This document shows positions 15,200-23,527 of a stretch of 64,000 bases of DNA, in pieces. Origin of the DNA: QHXM01 sp032160165 (GTDB taxonomy: Bacteria; Acidobacteriota; Blastocatellia; Pyrinomonadales; Pyrinomonadaceae); contig JAVHWA010000173.1 of the NCBI GenBank assembly GCA_032160165.1, forward strand, positions 19,245-83,244, read 5' to 3'. The notes beneath the pieces are model-generated. The model was not told the origin of the DNA, made no database searches, and saw nothing but the letters and a program-made list of their open reading frames with translations. The translations under genes and the position numbers were made by a program. Within the stretch, counting starts at the first letter, position 1. Each line of letters opens with the position of its first letter.

Positions 15200-17275
15200 T
15201 CAATCACTTCTCCCAAAATCTATTCGGACGATCTGTCCCGACCCGACCTCGGCTCCAGCTTCAGGAGACTGTCGCATGGCGCGTCCCTCGCCCTGGGCCT
15301 CGAGTTGCAGGCCGAGCTGCGAGCAGATGCGTGCTGCGTCGCGTATGCTTCTCCCTCGCAGGTCCGGCATCAATGCGGAATTTCTGGTCGCCTGGGTATA
15401 AATCACCTTGGTCGTTCCTGCTCTTCCGTCCTCGGCGACCACTTGCGGCAGAGTCGCATCGCGAGCCTGTCTTACCTGCTCCTGTTCCGCACGCAATCGC
15501 GCCAGATACTCTGGATTGAACCATGACTTGGCCAGCATTCCCGGCGCCTGATTCTTTATTTCGGAGTCGGGTGAGACATTCAATGCCGGCAGAATCTGCG
15601 CAGCGATCTCATTAAAAACCGGCGCTGCTATGTCGCCACCGTGGTAGGCGCCGGCGGGCTCGTCGATCACCACGATGATTACGACAGCTGGGTTATCAAC
15701 CGGAGCGAAGCCCACGAACGATCCGATGAATTTGGACTTGGAATACGACTTGGTCTTCGAATCAAATTTCTGTGCAGTCCCGGTTTTGCCCGCCGCGGTA
15801 TAGCCGTCGATCTGCGCCTTCTTGGCTGTGCCGTTCAACGTCACTTCTTCAAGCATATGGCGCAGAGTTTTCGCCGTCTCAGGACTAACAACGTTCCAGG
15901 TCCTGGGTGTCGAGGTATAGACGATGGAGCCATCGGCGGCTCGTATCTCGCGTACCAGATGTGGGGCGATGCGCACGCCATCGTTTGCCAACGTGCCGAA
16001 GGCCGCCGCCATCTGCAGGGGAGTAACTCCCACTTCCTGTCCGATTGCGATCGACCCGATCGATGACGCTTGCCACTTACTGACATCCCGCATTAACCCG
16101 CTCGTCTCTCCCTGCAATTCAACGCCCGTCTTGTGGCCAAAGCCGAAGCGGGTCATAAAGTCGAACATCGAAGCATCGCCGACGCGAATCCCCAGTTTAA
16201 TGGCCGCCACGTTACTCGATTTCGCCAGCGCTTCGGTCAGGGGCAGGGTACCAAACGGGTGATGATCATGGACTAGGCGTCCGGCAACGGTAATCGATCC
16301 CATTTGGCAATCGATACGGTCTGTCGGCTTCGCCAGACCCCGTTCGATAGCTGCGGAATAGGCGATGATCTTGAATGTCGAGCCGGGCTCGTAAATATTT
16401 TGTAGCGCCTGATTGAGACGAGAGGCCTCGGTCGCGGCCTGCGGATCGTTCGGATCGAACGAGGGAGCGTTGGCTAGCGCAAGAATGTCACCTGTCCGCG
16501 GATCAAGCACAATGGCGGTACCCGATTTCGCGTGTGAATTATGGACGGCCGAGGCCAGCGCCTGCTCTGTTTGATACTGAACGAATCGATCGATCGTCAG
16601 CACTACGGTTTCGCCCGGACGCGACGGGGTTTCAATGCTGCTGTAAGCGCGCTGGTGGGCATCTGTCTCGAGTAAAACCTTGCCCCCCTCGCCGAGTATC
16701 TGGTCGTCATAAGACCTTTCGATGCCCGCCAGGCCATTCTCATCAAGTCCGACAAACCCAATCACGTGTGCCGCCAGTGAGCCGTTGGGATATTGGCGCT
16801 TCGCCTCTTTGACGGAGGTAACCCCTTCGATATTGAGTGCCCGTATCTTCTCGGCACGAACAGAATCAAGCTTACGAGCGATCCAAACAAATTTACGATT
16901 CCTTGCCTGGGCTTCGCGAAATTTGGCCGCGAGCTTGTCCGCTTCAGTGTCCACGAGGGGAGCGAGTAGCGCCGAGACTTCTTCTATGTTTTTGATCTCC
17001 CGGGGAACAGCAAAGAACGAGTCGGTGTCGATACTCCTCGCCAGCTCATTACCGTGGCGATCGAGTACGAGGCCGCGCATCGGACTGGTTACAATAGCGT
17101 CCTGTTGTTGCTCTCGCGCATGTTCCAGTAGCCAGGCATGACTCGATGTCTGGAGATAGACGAGGCGCACACTAATGGCCAGCATCCAGACGGCGAGTAT
17201 GCCGGCCACCACCAGCGCGCGAGTGCGTGAAGTGTCGGGGCGAGCTTTTGATGAACCGAAAAGGCGTGCGCGCAT
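15200..17275 (-). CDS. ftsI: Septal transpeptidase FtsI (PBP3) with C-terminal PASTA domain
   Basis: FtsI is the class B penicillin-binding protein that cross-links septal peptidoglycan. The 691-residue sequence has a cytoplasmic start, a membrane helix (about 20-41), the PBP dimer domain, and the transpeptidase motifs STFK (299-302, nucleophile Ser299), SSN (353-355) and KTGTA (497-501). After about residue 620 there is a PASTA-like domain (MPDLRGRSIRDAARICSQLG...GSGQIVRIDF). A PASTA domain on the septal PBP recalls SpoVD/PBP2x types. It follows ftsL by 140 bp in the dcw order. Confidence 0.95.
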   Translation of the reverse strand: MRARLFGSSKARPDTSRTRALVVAGILAVWMLAISVRLVYLQTSSHAWLLEHAREQQQDAIVTSPMRGLVLDRHGNELARSIDTDSFFAVPREIKNIEEVSALLAPLVDTEADKLAAKFREAQARNRKFVWIARKLDSVRAEKIRALNIEGVTSVKEAKRQYPNGSLAAHVIGFVGLDENGLAGIERSYDDQILGEGGKVLLETDAHQRAYSSIETPSRPGETVVLTIDRFVQYQTEQALASAVHNSHAKSGTAIVLDPRTGDILALANAPSFDPNDPQAATEASRLNQALQNIYEPGSTFKIIAYSAAIERGLAKPTDRIDCQMGSITVAGRLVHDHHPFGTLPLTEALAKSSNVAAIKLGIRVGDASMFDFMTRFGFGHKTGVELQGETSGLMRDVSKWQASSIGSIAIGQEVGVTPLQMAAAFGTLANDGVRIAPHLVREIRAADGSIVYTSTPRTWNVVSPETAKTLRHMLEEVTLNGTAKKAQIDGYTAAGKTGTAQKFDSKTKSYSKSKFIGSFVGFAPVDNPAVVIIVVIDEPAGAYHGGDIAAPVFNEIAAQILPALNVSPDSEIKNQAPGMLAKSWFNPEYLARLRAEQEQVRQARDATLPQVVAEDGRAGTTKVIYTQATRNSALMPDLRGRSIRDAARICSQLGLQLEAQGEGRAMRQSPEAGAEVGSGQIVRIDFGRSD

Positions 17276-17415
17276 GGTGTGCTGTCTTCTTTCAAATTCG
17301 CGGGGAGATTGGGTCTGCCTCTCGACCCGAGCGGTGGCGAGAGATCACGATGAATTCAATAAACCGGGCGCGTCCCGGTTCGCTGCCATCGATTGCATGG
17401 CTAACGGTCAGCTTC

Positions 17416-17805
17416 TCAGCGGGCCAGTGAAGCCGACGGGCTGACGAATGCGGGAGATGCAAGCGACTGCTGGTGCTCTAAAGTATGCGCCGGATCCATT
17501 TGCCCAGGTTGGATGGGTTGCATTCCAAGTTCGCGGGCCGCCGATCCCAAATGCTCGGGAGTATTGGCTCGTTCGCGCTCCAGCATCAGTCTGCGTTGCT
17601 CGATCAGGAGTCTGTCGTGTTCGCTACGCAGCTGCTCACTCTTATAGCCATAGTCAACGGCAGCAAAGTGCTGACCTCCCGCGTAAACAAAGCCGGCGGC
17701 AAGGACCAGCCCACAAAGAAGCAATACCGCCAGTCGCATCAGTGCCGGGATATCTCGTTCGCGGTGCACCGCGCGGTTCGTCTGATTCAGGGGTAATCTT
17801 TTCAT
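17416..17805 (-). CDS. ftsL: FtsL-like divisome protein
   Basis: A 129-residue single-pass protein: basic cytoplasmic start, membrane helix at about 24-42, then a heptad-like coiled coil (YKSEQLRSEHDRLLIEQRRLMLERERANTPEHLGSAARELGM), written here in shortened form as residues 54-94. This is the FtsL/DivIC layout, and the ARELGM segment ending the coil is typical. Position between rsmH and ftsI is that of ftsL in nearly all dcw clusters. Primary sequence conservation in this family is weak, so the call rests on layout and synteny. The Ser/Pro-rich tail after residue 100 has no known role. Confidence 0.85.
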   Translation of the reverse strand: MKRLPLNQTNRAVHRERDIPALMRLAVLLLCGLVLAAGFVYAGGQHFAAVDYGYKSEQLRSEHDRLLIEQRRLMLERERANTPEHLGSAARELGMQPIQPGQMDPAHTLEHQQSLASPAFVSPSASLAR

Positions 17806-17892
17806 TACGGGTCAAGCCTCACAAAAAAACGAGCGCAGGAGAGAAGAAGGGTGTTCAATCTTCGAAATGCATCGATCGGTTCTCGATGCATC

Positions 17893-18855
17893 TCAGACTT
17901 TGCGACAGGCGCGCAACTTGGCGCTGCGAGAGCGCGGGTTTTCAACTATCTCATAGTCGTCCGGTAGGATCGGACGTCGCGTCAGGATTTCGACCACGCG
18001 ACGCGCTCCACAAGAACAGACAGGAGCACGCGGGCTGCATTCACAATATCCCGAGAGGCGGCGCAGAGTCCGCTTCATGATTCGATCTTCGAGCGAATGA
18101 AAACTGATCGAAACGAAGCGCCCTCCCGGCTGCAGCAGGTCGACAGCGGTTTCCACGAATTCGTCCAGGCCCTCGAGTTCGTGGTTGACTGCGATGCGGA
18201 TAGCCTGGAAGGTACGAGTCGCCGGATGCGTCTTGTCCGTTCGACGTCTGCCAATAGCTCGCGCTACCAGCTCAGCCAATTGCCGCGTCGTCTCAATAGG
18301 CTCTCCCCGCTCTCGGTTTTCAACGATCCACTTTGCTATTCGGCGTGAACGCCGCTCTTCACCGAATTCGAAAAGAATTGTGGCGATCTCTTCTTGGGGA
18401 AGGCGTGCCAGCAACTCAGAGGCGGTTTCCTCGCTTCCAGTGGCGTCCATACGCATATCCAATGGCGCGTCGTGTTGAAAGCTGAAACCTCGCTCCTGGC
18501 TGTCAAATTGAAGAGAGGAGACGCCCAGGTCCACTAGAACGCCGTGGACTTCGTGCTCGCCCGCCTCGTCGACGACTCGCTTGATCTCGCGAAAATCCGC
18601 ATGGATGCCGCGAAACCTCGAGCCGAAATGCGCCAGACGACTTACTGCCAATTGAAGCGCTGCCGGATCACGATCGATCCCCAATACTCGAGTATCGTCG
18701 GACGATTCGAGGATAGCTTCGCTGTGTCCGCCTAACCCCAGGGTGCCATCGACGAAAAGACCGCCGTGACTGGCATCCAGCAACTCGATCGTTTGCCGGA
18801 GCAGCACGGGGCGATGGGGCGCGCCCATGCCCCCCATGGGCGCAGCCATCACCAC
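17893..18855 (-). CDS. rsmH: 16S rRNA (cytosine-N4)-methyltransferase RsmH
   Basis: RsmH (MraW) methylates N4 of C1402 in 16S rRNA using SAM. The 320-residue protein has HRPVLLRQTIELL near the start, the SAM loop DGTLGLGGHSEAIL, GIDRDPAALQLA, GVLVDLGVSSLQFD and the ERGFSF and HPATRTFQAIRIAVN segments, all family hallmarks, with the Cys-rich C-terminal stretch CECSPRAPVCSC. The first codons are alternatives: an ATG at 18849 or at the later MGGMG codons is as likely as 18855. It directly follows mraZ. Confidence 0.96.
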   Translation of the reverse strand: MVMAAPMGGMGAPHRPVLLRQTIELLDASHGGLFVDGTLGLGGHSEAILESSDDTRVLGIDRDPAALQLAVSRLAHFGSRFRGIHADFREIKRVVDEAGEHEVHGVLVDLGVSSLQFDSQERGFSFQHDAPLDMRMDATGSEETASELLARLPQEEIATILFEFGEERRSRRIAKWIVENRERGEPIETTRQLAELVARAIGRRRTDKTHPATRTFQAIRIAVNHELEGLDEFVETAVDLLQPGGRFVSISFHSLEDRIMKRTLRRLSGYCECSPRAPVCSCGARRVVEILTRRPILPDDYEIVENPRSRSAKLRACRKV

Positions 18856-18918
18856 CGCCCCGTGAACTTGTTCAAAGAACAGACTCGCAAGTTTCGAAAA
18901 ACCTTTTGGCCCATGCGA

Positions 18919-19359
18919 CTAAATGCCGAGCCGCGCGATTGCAGCCTCGTCTTCTTCGGTGTAAGGATCGGCAAGAAGGCGCTGCTGAAATTTGTCGAGC
19001 TCCCAGACATCCAGATATGTCAGATAACCCAACACGGCCACGTTACCCACTACGCTAGCGCTCTTGCGCAAGAGCGGGTGAATCAATACGCGGCCCTGGG
19101 CGTCGATGCCCGCTTGCTGGCCGTAGTAGTTGGTCCTGTCAAGGAACTTCCGCTTCGCGGGATCCATCGACGGTAAGAGAGTAAGCCGCTGTTCTATCGC
19201 TTCCCATTCCGGGAGCGGGTAGATCCGCACACTCTCACCTGTCAGGCTGGTTACGTAAACGTCGCTTCCGTGCTTCTCTTCGACCAGACGGCGAAACGGG
19301 GTCGGCACCTTGAGCCGTCCCTTGGAATCAATTCGCGCCGTGTAATTTCCTCGAAGCAT
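18919..19359 (-). CDS. mraZ: Division/cell wall cluster transcriptional repressor MraZ
   Basis: MraZ is a DNA-binding AbrB-fold repressor of the dcw operon. The 146-residue protein has two SpoVT/AbrB-like repeats: MLRGNYTARIDSKGRLKVP at the start and YYGQQAGIDAQGRVLIHPLLR about 75 residues later, each carrying the conserved DxxGR. It is the first gene of the dcw run and lies behind a strong promoter with three 10-bp direct repeats that fit MraZ boxes, so autoregulation is likely. Confidence 0.96.
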   Translation of the reverse strand: MLRGNYTARIDSKGRLKVPTPFRRLVEEKHGSDVYVTSLTGESVRIYPLPEWEAIEQRLTLLPSMDPAKRKFLDRTNYYGQQAGIDAQGRVLIHPLLRKSASVVGNVAVLGYLTYLDVWELDKFQQRLLADPYTEEDEAAIARLGI

Positions 19360-19443
19360 ATCGTTACCGACGGAGAAGCTGGACAGGCAGTGCTTTTACT
19401 CTGAGTGGGTCCTTTGATCATTTCGTACGGCGCCGGGTGAGTT

Positions 19444-19473
19444 TGATCCATTTTTGGCCACTTGGCTCCACCC
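19444..19473 (-). promoter_or_regulatory. Three MraZ-type 10-bp direct repeats
   Basis: On the minus strand three contiguous decamers share RRRTGG: GGGTGGAGCC, AAGTGGCCAA, AAATGGATCA. MraZ of other bacteria binds series of short TGG-containing direct repeats with about 10-bp spacing upstream of its own gene. The repeats begin 8 bp downstream of the -10 element, a good place for repression, and are about 85 bp upstream of the mraZ start. Confidence 0.75.
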
Positions 19474-19480
19474 TCGGCGC

Positions 19481-19509
19481 ATAGTACGCCCGTAAATACA
19501 GGCTGTCAA
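19481..19509 (-). promoter_or_regulatory. Sigma-70 promoter of the dcw operon
   Basis: Minus strand: TTGACA (19509-19504), 17-nt spacer, TACTAT (19486-19481). The -35 is perfect and the -10 matches five of six positions at the optimal spacing. It is the best promoter match in the window and points into mraZ. Confidence 0.85.
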
Positions 19510-19711
19510 GAAGAAAAATATTTAGCTCAAAGGCTTATTGGTAATGGAGCGGGTCGGTGCCTGCGGGGTTAAACGACTCAGTTATCTGACGAGGGTTTGA
19601 CCCATGCCGACGGTAAGTCTTACCTGCTGGTTCGTAGCCAAGCCTCTGATCATCCTGTATAGTTCGACGACGTACCACTCAATTTGATTATAGACGGCGG
19701 AAATAACTACG

Positions 19712-20503
19712 TTGATTAGTTTCGGCGGGCTCCTCGTTTACGGGACGTTGGCGGCCCTCGCAAATCTGATTGGCGGGCTGATGCTCGCCTCCCCCCGCGC
19801 TCGACCCCTCAATGATCGACTGTTGAAGTATCTGATCGCGCTGGGAGCAGGCTTCATGCTCGCGGCGATCTTCATAGAGATAGTACCGGAAACGGTCGGG
19901 ATCTGGACAGAAGGTCTGACCGGAGAGGCCGCATCACAAGCGGTTATCGGCGCGATGACACTTCTGCTGGGCGGCTATCTCTTAATCCAGCTTTTCGAAC
20001 ATACAATCGCGCGGCACTTTCATTTTGGCGAGGAGACACACCCGGAACACGTGCTGCGGCCATCGGCAGCGTATACTGCTATCGGCGGACTCTTAATTCA
20101 TACGTTCTTCGATGGGGTATCAATTGCTACCGCGTTCCTGGTCAACACGAAGGTCGGACTGCTTGTTTTTATCGCCATCCTCCTGCACAAGGTCCCTGAA
20201 GGTTTTACGGTCGCGTCTATCATGCTGGCATCAGGTCGGTCCCCGGCGAAAGCTCGGATCGCTTCGCTTGCGATCGGGGCCGCAACCATTGGCGGAGTAA
20301 TAGCAGTTGCTTTGCTGAGAACGCGAATGAGTTCTGCCGTTGCATATGCATTGCCCTTCTCTGCGGGCGTCACGCTCTATGTTGCCGCCAGCGATCTGAT
20401 CCCCGAGGTCAATAGTAAAGAAGAGAAGAATCCAGTCGTCTCAATGGTAGTCTTCGGCGGTGTCGCGCTTTTCTACCTACTACATCGTTTGATAGAAGGC
20501 TGA
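19712..20503 (+). CDS. ZIP family divalent metal transporter
   Basis: ZIP proteins import Zn2+ or other divalent metals across the inner membrane. The 263-residue protein has about eight hydrophobic helices; helix 4 carries HTFFDGVSIATAF and helix 5 HKVPEGF, the paired histidine/acidic metal-site motifs of the family. A His-rich loop (ARHFHFGEETHPEH) lies before helix 4, as usual. The start is a TTG at 19712 with GGCGG upstream; the N-terminus is right for a first membrane helix. The gene stands alone, divergent from mraZ, and the substrate cannot be told. Confidence 0.9.
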   Translation: MISFGGLLVYGTLAALANLIGGLMLASPRARPLNDRLLKYLIALGAGFMLAAIFIEIVPETVGIWTEGLTGEAASQAVIGAMTLLLGGYLLIQLFEHTIARHFHFGEETHPEHVLRPSAAYTAIGGLLIHTFFDGVSIATAFLVNTKVGLLVFIAILLHKVPEGFTVASIMLASGRSPAKARIASLAIGAATIGGVIAVALLRTRMSSAVAYALPFSAGVTLYVAASDLIPEVNSKEEKNPVVSMVVFGGVALFYLLHRLIEG

Positions 20504-20562
20504 ACCGCCTCTGTGTGATTGATTGCCAAATTTAAGCCAACCTGACCGGCCTTGCGATTGAT

Positions 20563-21462
20563 ATGAGTTTGTCGTTCCGCATTAGAAGTCCCTTCACGCT
20601 GTTCGCGCTTCTCTCGCTCGTGCTCTTGTTCTCCACGTCAGGAGCAAGCACTCGAGCCGACACCGCGGTGTCACCACTGCCGCCGCCAACCGGCTTCGTT
20701 AACGATTTCGCGAACGTTATTGACGCGCCGACCAAGGCACGGCTAGAAACCACTCTTCAAAATCTAAAGAAAGTCGCCAACATAGAATTTGCTGTCGTCA
20801 CTGTTCGGACAACGGGCAACACGGACATTTACAACTACTCCCTGGCGGTGGCGCGTGGATGGGGCATCGGCGCGCCGGACGGGGAACAAAATGGCCTCCT
20901 CTTATTCCTGGCGATTGACGACCGCAAGTACTATACCCACGTTAGTCGCCATCTGGAGGGCGACCTGCCCGATGGACTGGTCGGACAGATTCAACGAGAA
21001 CAGCTGGTTCCGCAACTACGGGCGCAACGATACGGCCACGCGATCTCCGACACAGTTGAGTCGTATATAGGGGCGCTGGCCGAATCGCGGGGGTTCAATG
21101 CTGCGGACGTGTTTCAAAAGCAGCCTGGTTCGACCACGGCGACTCCCGAGCGTGAAACCAGTCGAGCCCGCAGTCGTGGTACTTCGCCCTTCATCCTTGT
21201 CATAATCCTGGTCGTAGTCTTTCTCTTATTTTCGGGGATGGCAAAAAGAGGAGGCGGCGGCGGGGGCGGAGGCGGTTGCCTGAATATGCTTCTCCTCGGT
21301 TCGCTTCTGAACAGCGGGAGTCGGGGGTGGGGCGGTGGCTCAAGCGGTTGGGGCGGAGGAGGGTTCGGTGGTTTTGGCGGCGGCGGCGGCGGCGGGGGAG
21401 GCTTCGGTGGTTTTGGCGGGGGCGGGGGCTTTGGCGGTGGCGGCGCCGGCGGGAGCTGGTAA
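20563..21462 (+). CDS. TPM-domain membrane protein with glycine-rich tail
   Basis: The 299-residue protein has a signal peptide (about 1-32), a TPM domain from PTGFVNDFANVIDAPTKA to about residue 165 with the typical RGWGIGAPDGEQNGLLLFLA core, a membrane helix (about 202-220) and an extremely Gly-rich tail with Trp, Phe and Ser that ends GGAGGSW. TPM proteins are extracytoplasmic and often neighbour LemA, as here. Reported functions vary (acid phosphatase in plants, photosystem II repair); none can be assigned here. The tail is coded by GGC/GGT-rich repeats. Confidence 0.9.
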   Translation: MSLSFRIRSPFTLFALLSLVLLFSTSGASTRADTAVSPLPPPTGFVNDFANVIDAPTKARLETTLQNLKKVANIEFAVVTVRTTGNTDIYNYSLAVARGWGIGAPDGEQNGLLLFLAIDDRKYYTHVSRHLEGDLPDGLVGQIQREQLVPQLRAQRYGHAISDTVESYIGALAESRGFNAADVFQKQPGSTTATPERETSRARSRGTSPFILVIILVVVFLLFSGMAKRGGGGGGGGGCLNMLLLGSLLNSGSRGWGGGSSGWGGGGFGGFGGGGGGGGGFGGFGGGGGFGGGGAGGSW

Positions 21463-21532
21463 GGCATGTATTGCTTCGAACTTTATGCCACCATAGGCCG
21501 AATGCTTTTGGTCGCTGATAGGATGGAGAGCG

Positions 21533-22261
21533 ATGGCTAACAGAATCGTTCGCAGCGCCCTTGATCATCTGGTCGAGGATTTGCGCTCGACTCATGGTGA
21601 GAACCTGGCATCCGTTGTGCTGTATGGATCAGCGGCGGCCGGCGACTACGTCGAGCTCCGCTCGGACTACAATGTGCTGGTTGCGCTCAATCGAATTACT
21701 CCTGAGGACCTGCGACAGGCCCAGGCGCCCACTCGCGAATGGCAGCGACTCGGACACCCGGTGCCCGTCTACTTTACAATCGATGAACTGAACGAGGCTG
21801 GAGACGTCTTTCCCATCGAATTTCATCAAATGCGCCGCGCACGCCGTATCCTCTACGGCAAGGACCCCTTCGCCGACCTCGAGTTCTCGGACGCACAACT
21901 GCGCCACCAAACCGAATACGAATTGAGAAGCAAGCTGATTCAGCTTCGCCGTTTGTATATTCCAGCTTCTGTCTCGCTCGAAAAACTATCTGCCCTGATG
22001 AGTGACAGCCTTGCGAGTTTTGCTGCGCTGTTTAGCCCGGTGATAATCCTCATGGGGAAAGAGCCACCAATCTCGAAGCCTGGATGCGTGCGCTCCATCG
22101 TAAAATTGCTTAAACTCGATGGCGAAACTTTCGAACGAATCTTCAGTTTGCGCTCGAACGCCGAATTGTCTCTTACGGAATCCGAGGCCCACGAACTTTT
22201 CGCGTATTATTTGGTTCAGATTGAGCGTGTGATAGATGTCGTTGATAGCCTAACGAAATAA
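21533..22261 (+). CDS. Nucleotidyltransferase-fold protein with altered active site
   Basis: The 242-residue protein begins like a pol-beta-type nucleotidyltransferase: VVLYGSAAAGDYVELRSDYNVLVAL. The GS pair (32-33) is present, but the metal-binding D-x-D reads D45-Y-N47, so the second aspartate is Asn. The rest is alpha-helical and resembles a HEPN/KNTase-C-like accessory region (about 115-240) without a clear RxxxxH motif. It lies between the TPM-domain and LemA genes, 70 bp from the first, and likely belongs to the same unit. Either a substrate-modified or inactive NTase; its role is unknown. Confidence 0.7.
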   Translation: MANRIVRSALDHLVEDLRSTHGENLASVVLYGSAAAGDYVELRSDYNVLVALNRITPEDLRQAQAPTREWQRLGHPVPVYFTIDELNEAGDVFPIEFHQMRRARRILYGKDPFADLEFSDAQLRHQTEYELRSKLIQLRRLYIPASVSLEKLSALMSDSLASFAALFSPVIILMGKEPPISKPGCVRSIVKLLKLDGETFERIFSLRSNAELSLTESEAHELFAYYLVQIERVIDVVDSLTK

Positions 22262-22317
22262 TAGCGACTACCCCGGGTCGGTCTGGTCCCCCGATCGATA
22301 GTTGTGAAGGAGAAAAG

Positions 22318-22941
22318 ATGAACATTAGAAGAAGCCTGCTCCCGGTTATTGCTGGTCTGGTTCTGCTCGGCGCCAGCGGCTGCGGATACAACACACTCCA
22401 GAAGAAGCAACAAAACGTGAGGGCCAAGTGGGCCAATATTGAAAGCCAACTGCAGCGACGTGCAGATTTGACCAACAATCTTTTCGAGGCGGCCAAGGCA
22501 GCGGCGATCCAGGAGCAACAGGTATTCGGCGATATAGCGGAAGCACGCTCGCGGCTTTTGAATACGATCAACGAGCCGCCCAAGGGTGAAAGTGGAGACA
22601 AGTCACCGGAGCAGAAACAGGCCGTGATTGAGGCCAATAACAGTTTTGGCGGGACTATAGGAAGACTGCTCTCGTTGGCTGAGAACTATCCGCAGTTGCG
22701 ATCGACTGAGAGCTTTCAAAAGCTACAGGACTCCCTGGAAGGAACCGAAAACCGCATAGCCACCGCGAGAGACGACTACAACGGTGCCGTACAGGATTAC
22801 AACTCTACGCGCGGCAGTTTTCCCACCGTCATCGGAGCAAAGATCTACGGCTTTAAAGAGGAGCCGTATTTCAGGGCCGACCCAATCGCAGCTCAAGCAC
22901 CGAAGATTAATGCAGAGAGTGTGCGCAAGCCGACCAAGTAG
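22318..22941 (+). CDS. lemA: LemA family lipoprotein
   Basis: LemA proteins are small, alpha-helical membrane-anchored proteins of unclear function. The 207-residue sequence has a signal peptide with lipobox GASGC (Cys20), then the LemA core GYNTLQKKQQNVRAKWANIE, RRADLTNNLFEAAKA and AENYPQLRSTESFQKLQDSLEGTENRI, and the late YNSTRGSFPTVIGAKIYGFKEEPYF. AGGAG is 5 nt upstream of the ATG. It closes a TPM/NTase/LemA set and is followed by an intrinsic terminator. Confidence 0.94.
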   Translation: MNIRRSLLPVIAGLVLLGASGCGYNTLQKKQQNVRAKWANIESQLQRRADLTNNLFEAAKAAAIQEQQVFGDIAEARSRLLNTINEPPKGESGDKSPEQKQAVIEANNSFGGTIGRLLSLAENYPQLRSTESFQKLQDSLEGTENRIATARDDYNGAVQDYNSTRGSFPTVIGAKIYGFKEEPYFRADPIAAQAPKINAESVRKPTK

Positions 22942-22966
22942 GACCCTCGGCCCGCCGGCAAAAGAT

Positions 22967-23001
22967 AAGAGGACGCTTTCGATCGAAAGCGTCCTCTTTT
23001 A
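22967..23001 (+). terminator. Intrinsic terminator after lemA
   Basis: A perfect 16-bp inverted repeat (22967-22982 with 22983-22998, core GAGGACGCTTTCGATCGAAA) is followed by TTTTATT on the plus strand. It separates lemA from the convergent microcompartment genes; an A-run on the left arm would let it work in both directions. Confidence 0.9.
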
Positions 23002-23047
23002 TTCCCAAGTGAGCCGGCTGTCTCGCGGCTATGTCAGGACGAGCAGT

Positions 23048-23527
23048 TCAAAACCCTCGCGAGCTGCACATGGCGCAGTGATCGCAAGGCTTGCCACCGG
23101 GCTCTAACTCACATTTCTTCTCGCTCTCAAAGAAGTCGACCAATTCGGAAACCGCCGCTTCTTCCACACCAAATCGCTCCTGGCTTGGATGCGCCGCCGG
23201 CACGTACATTCCCGCCAGCCAGGGTGAGCGGACACCGTCTGATGCCTGGACCGCTTGCGACTGCTGTTGGCGATTCCAGGCTTCCCTGCTTCGAACTCCC
23301 GTTTCCATCGGCGCGGAGTCGTGGGTCGTCGAAGTGACACTCGATTCAATTCGCGCCAGCCTGCTCTGGAGCTCAGAAAGAGCTGCGCGCATCGCCGCTA
23401 ACTCCTCGCCTACGCCGTTTCGGCTTTCGCGGCGTGCTGCGGCATTGATATCCGCGCGCGGACTTTCGGAGATGCGGCGCGATATTCGTTCAGCAAGTAG
23501 ACGCGCTTGCTCTTGTTCCGTACTCAC
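23048..23527 (-). CDS. Microcompartment-locus protein of unknown function with Cys-rich tail
   Basis: I do not recognise this 159-residue protein. Residues 3-20 form an amphipathic helix (EQEQARLLAERISRRISE) resembling an encapsulation peptide; 40-64 is a short coiled coil; the middle is low-complexity; the C-terminus has four cysteines (139, 148, 151, 154) in a CxxCxxC arrangement, possibly a metal or Fe-S site. It is the last gene of the microcompartment run and its start overlaps the stop of the upstream BMC-P gene by 4 nt, so it is translationally coupled to shell protein synthesis. A cargo or adaptor role is inference. Confidence 0.7.
   Translation of the reverse strand: MSTEQEQARLLAERISRRISESPRADINAAARRESRNGVGEELAAMRAALSELQSRLARIESSVTSTTHDSAPMETGVRSREAWNRQQQSQAVQASDGVRSPWLAGMYVPAAHPSQERFGVEEAAVSELVDFFESEKKCELEPGGKPCDHCAMCSSRGF

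Larger units (their letters stand above)
19360..19711. other. 352-bp divergent promoter region between mraZ and the ZIP gene
   Basis: The half nearer mraZ carries the dcw promoter and MraZ-type boxes described separately. On the plus strand towards the ZIP gene I see only weak promoter matches (TTGACC with 17 nt to TTACCT near 19597, and an isolated TATAGT near 19661). No ORF or repeat was found. Confidence 0.7.

Noticed and set aside
17868..17892. Inverted repeat ATGCATCGA / TCGATGCAT after rsmH
   Set aside because: A 9-bp stem without U-tract, inside an operon, no sign of function beyond chance.
21114..21595. Pro-rich minus-strand frames opposite the TPM-domain protein
   Set aside because: Poly-Pro translation is just the complement of the Gly-rich tail codons.
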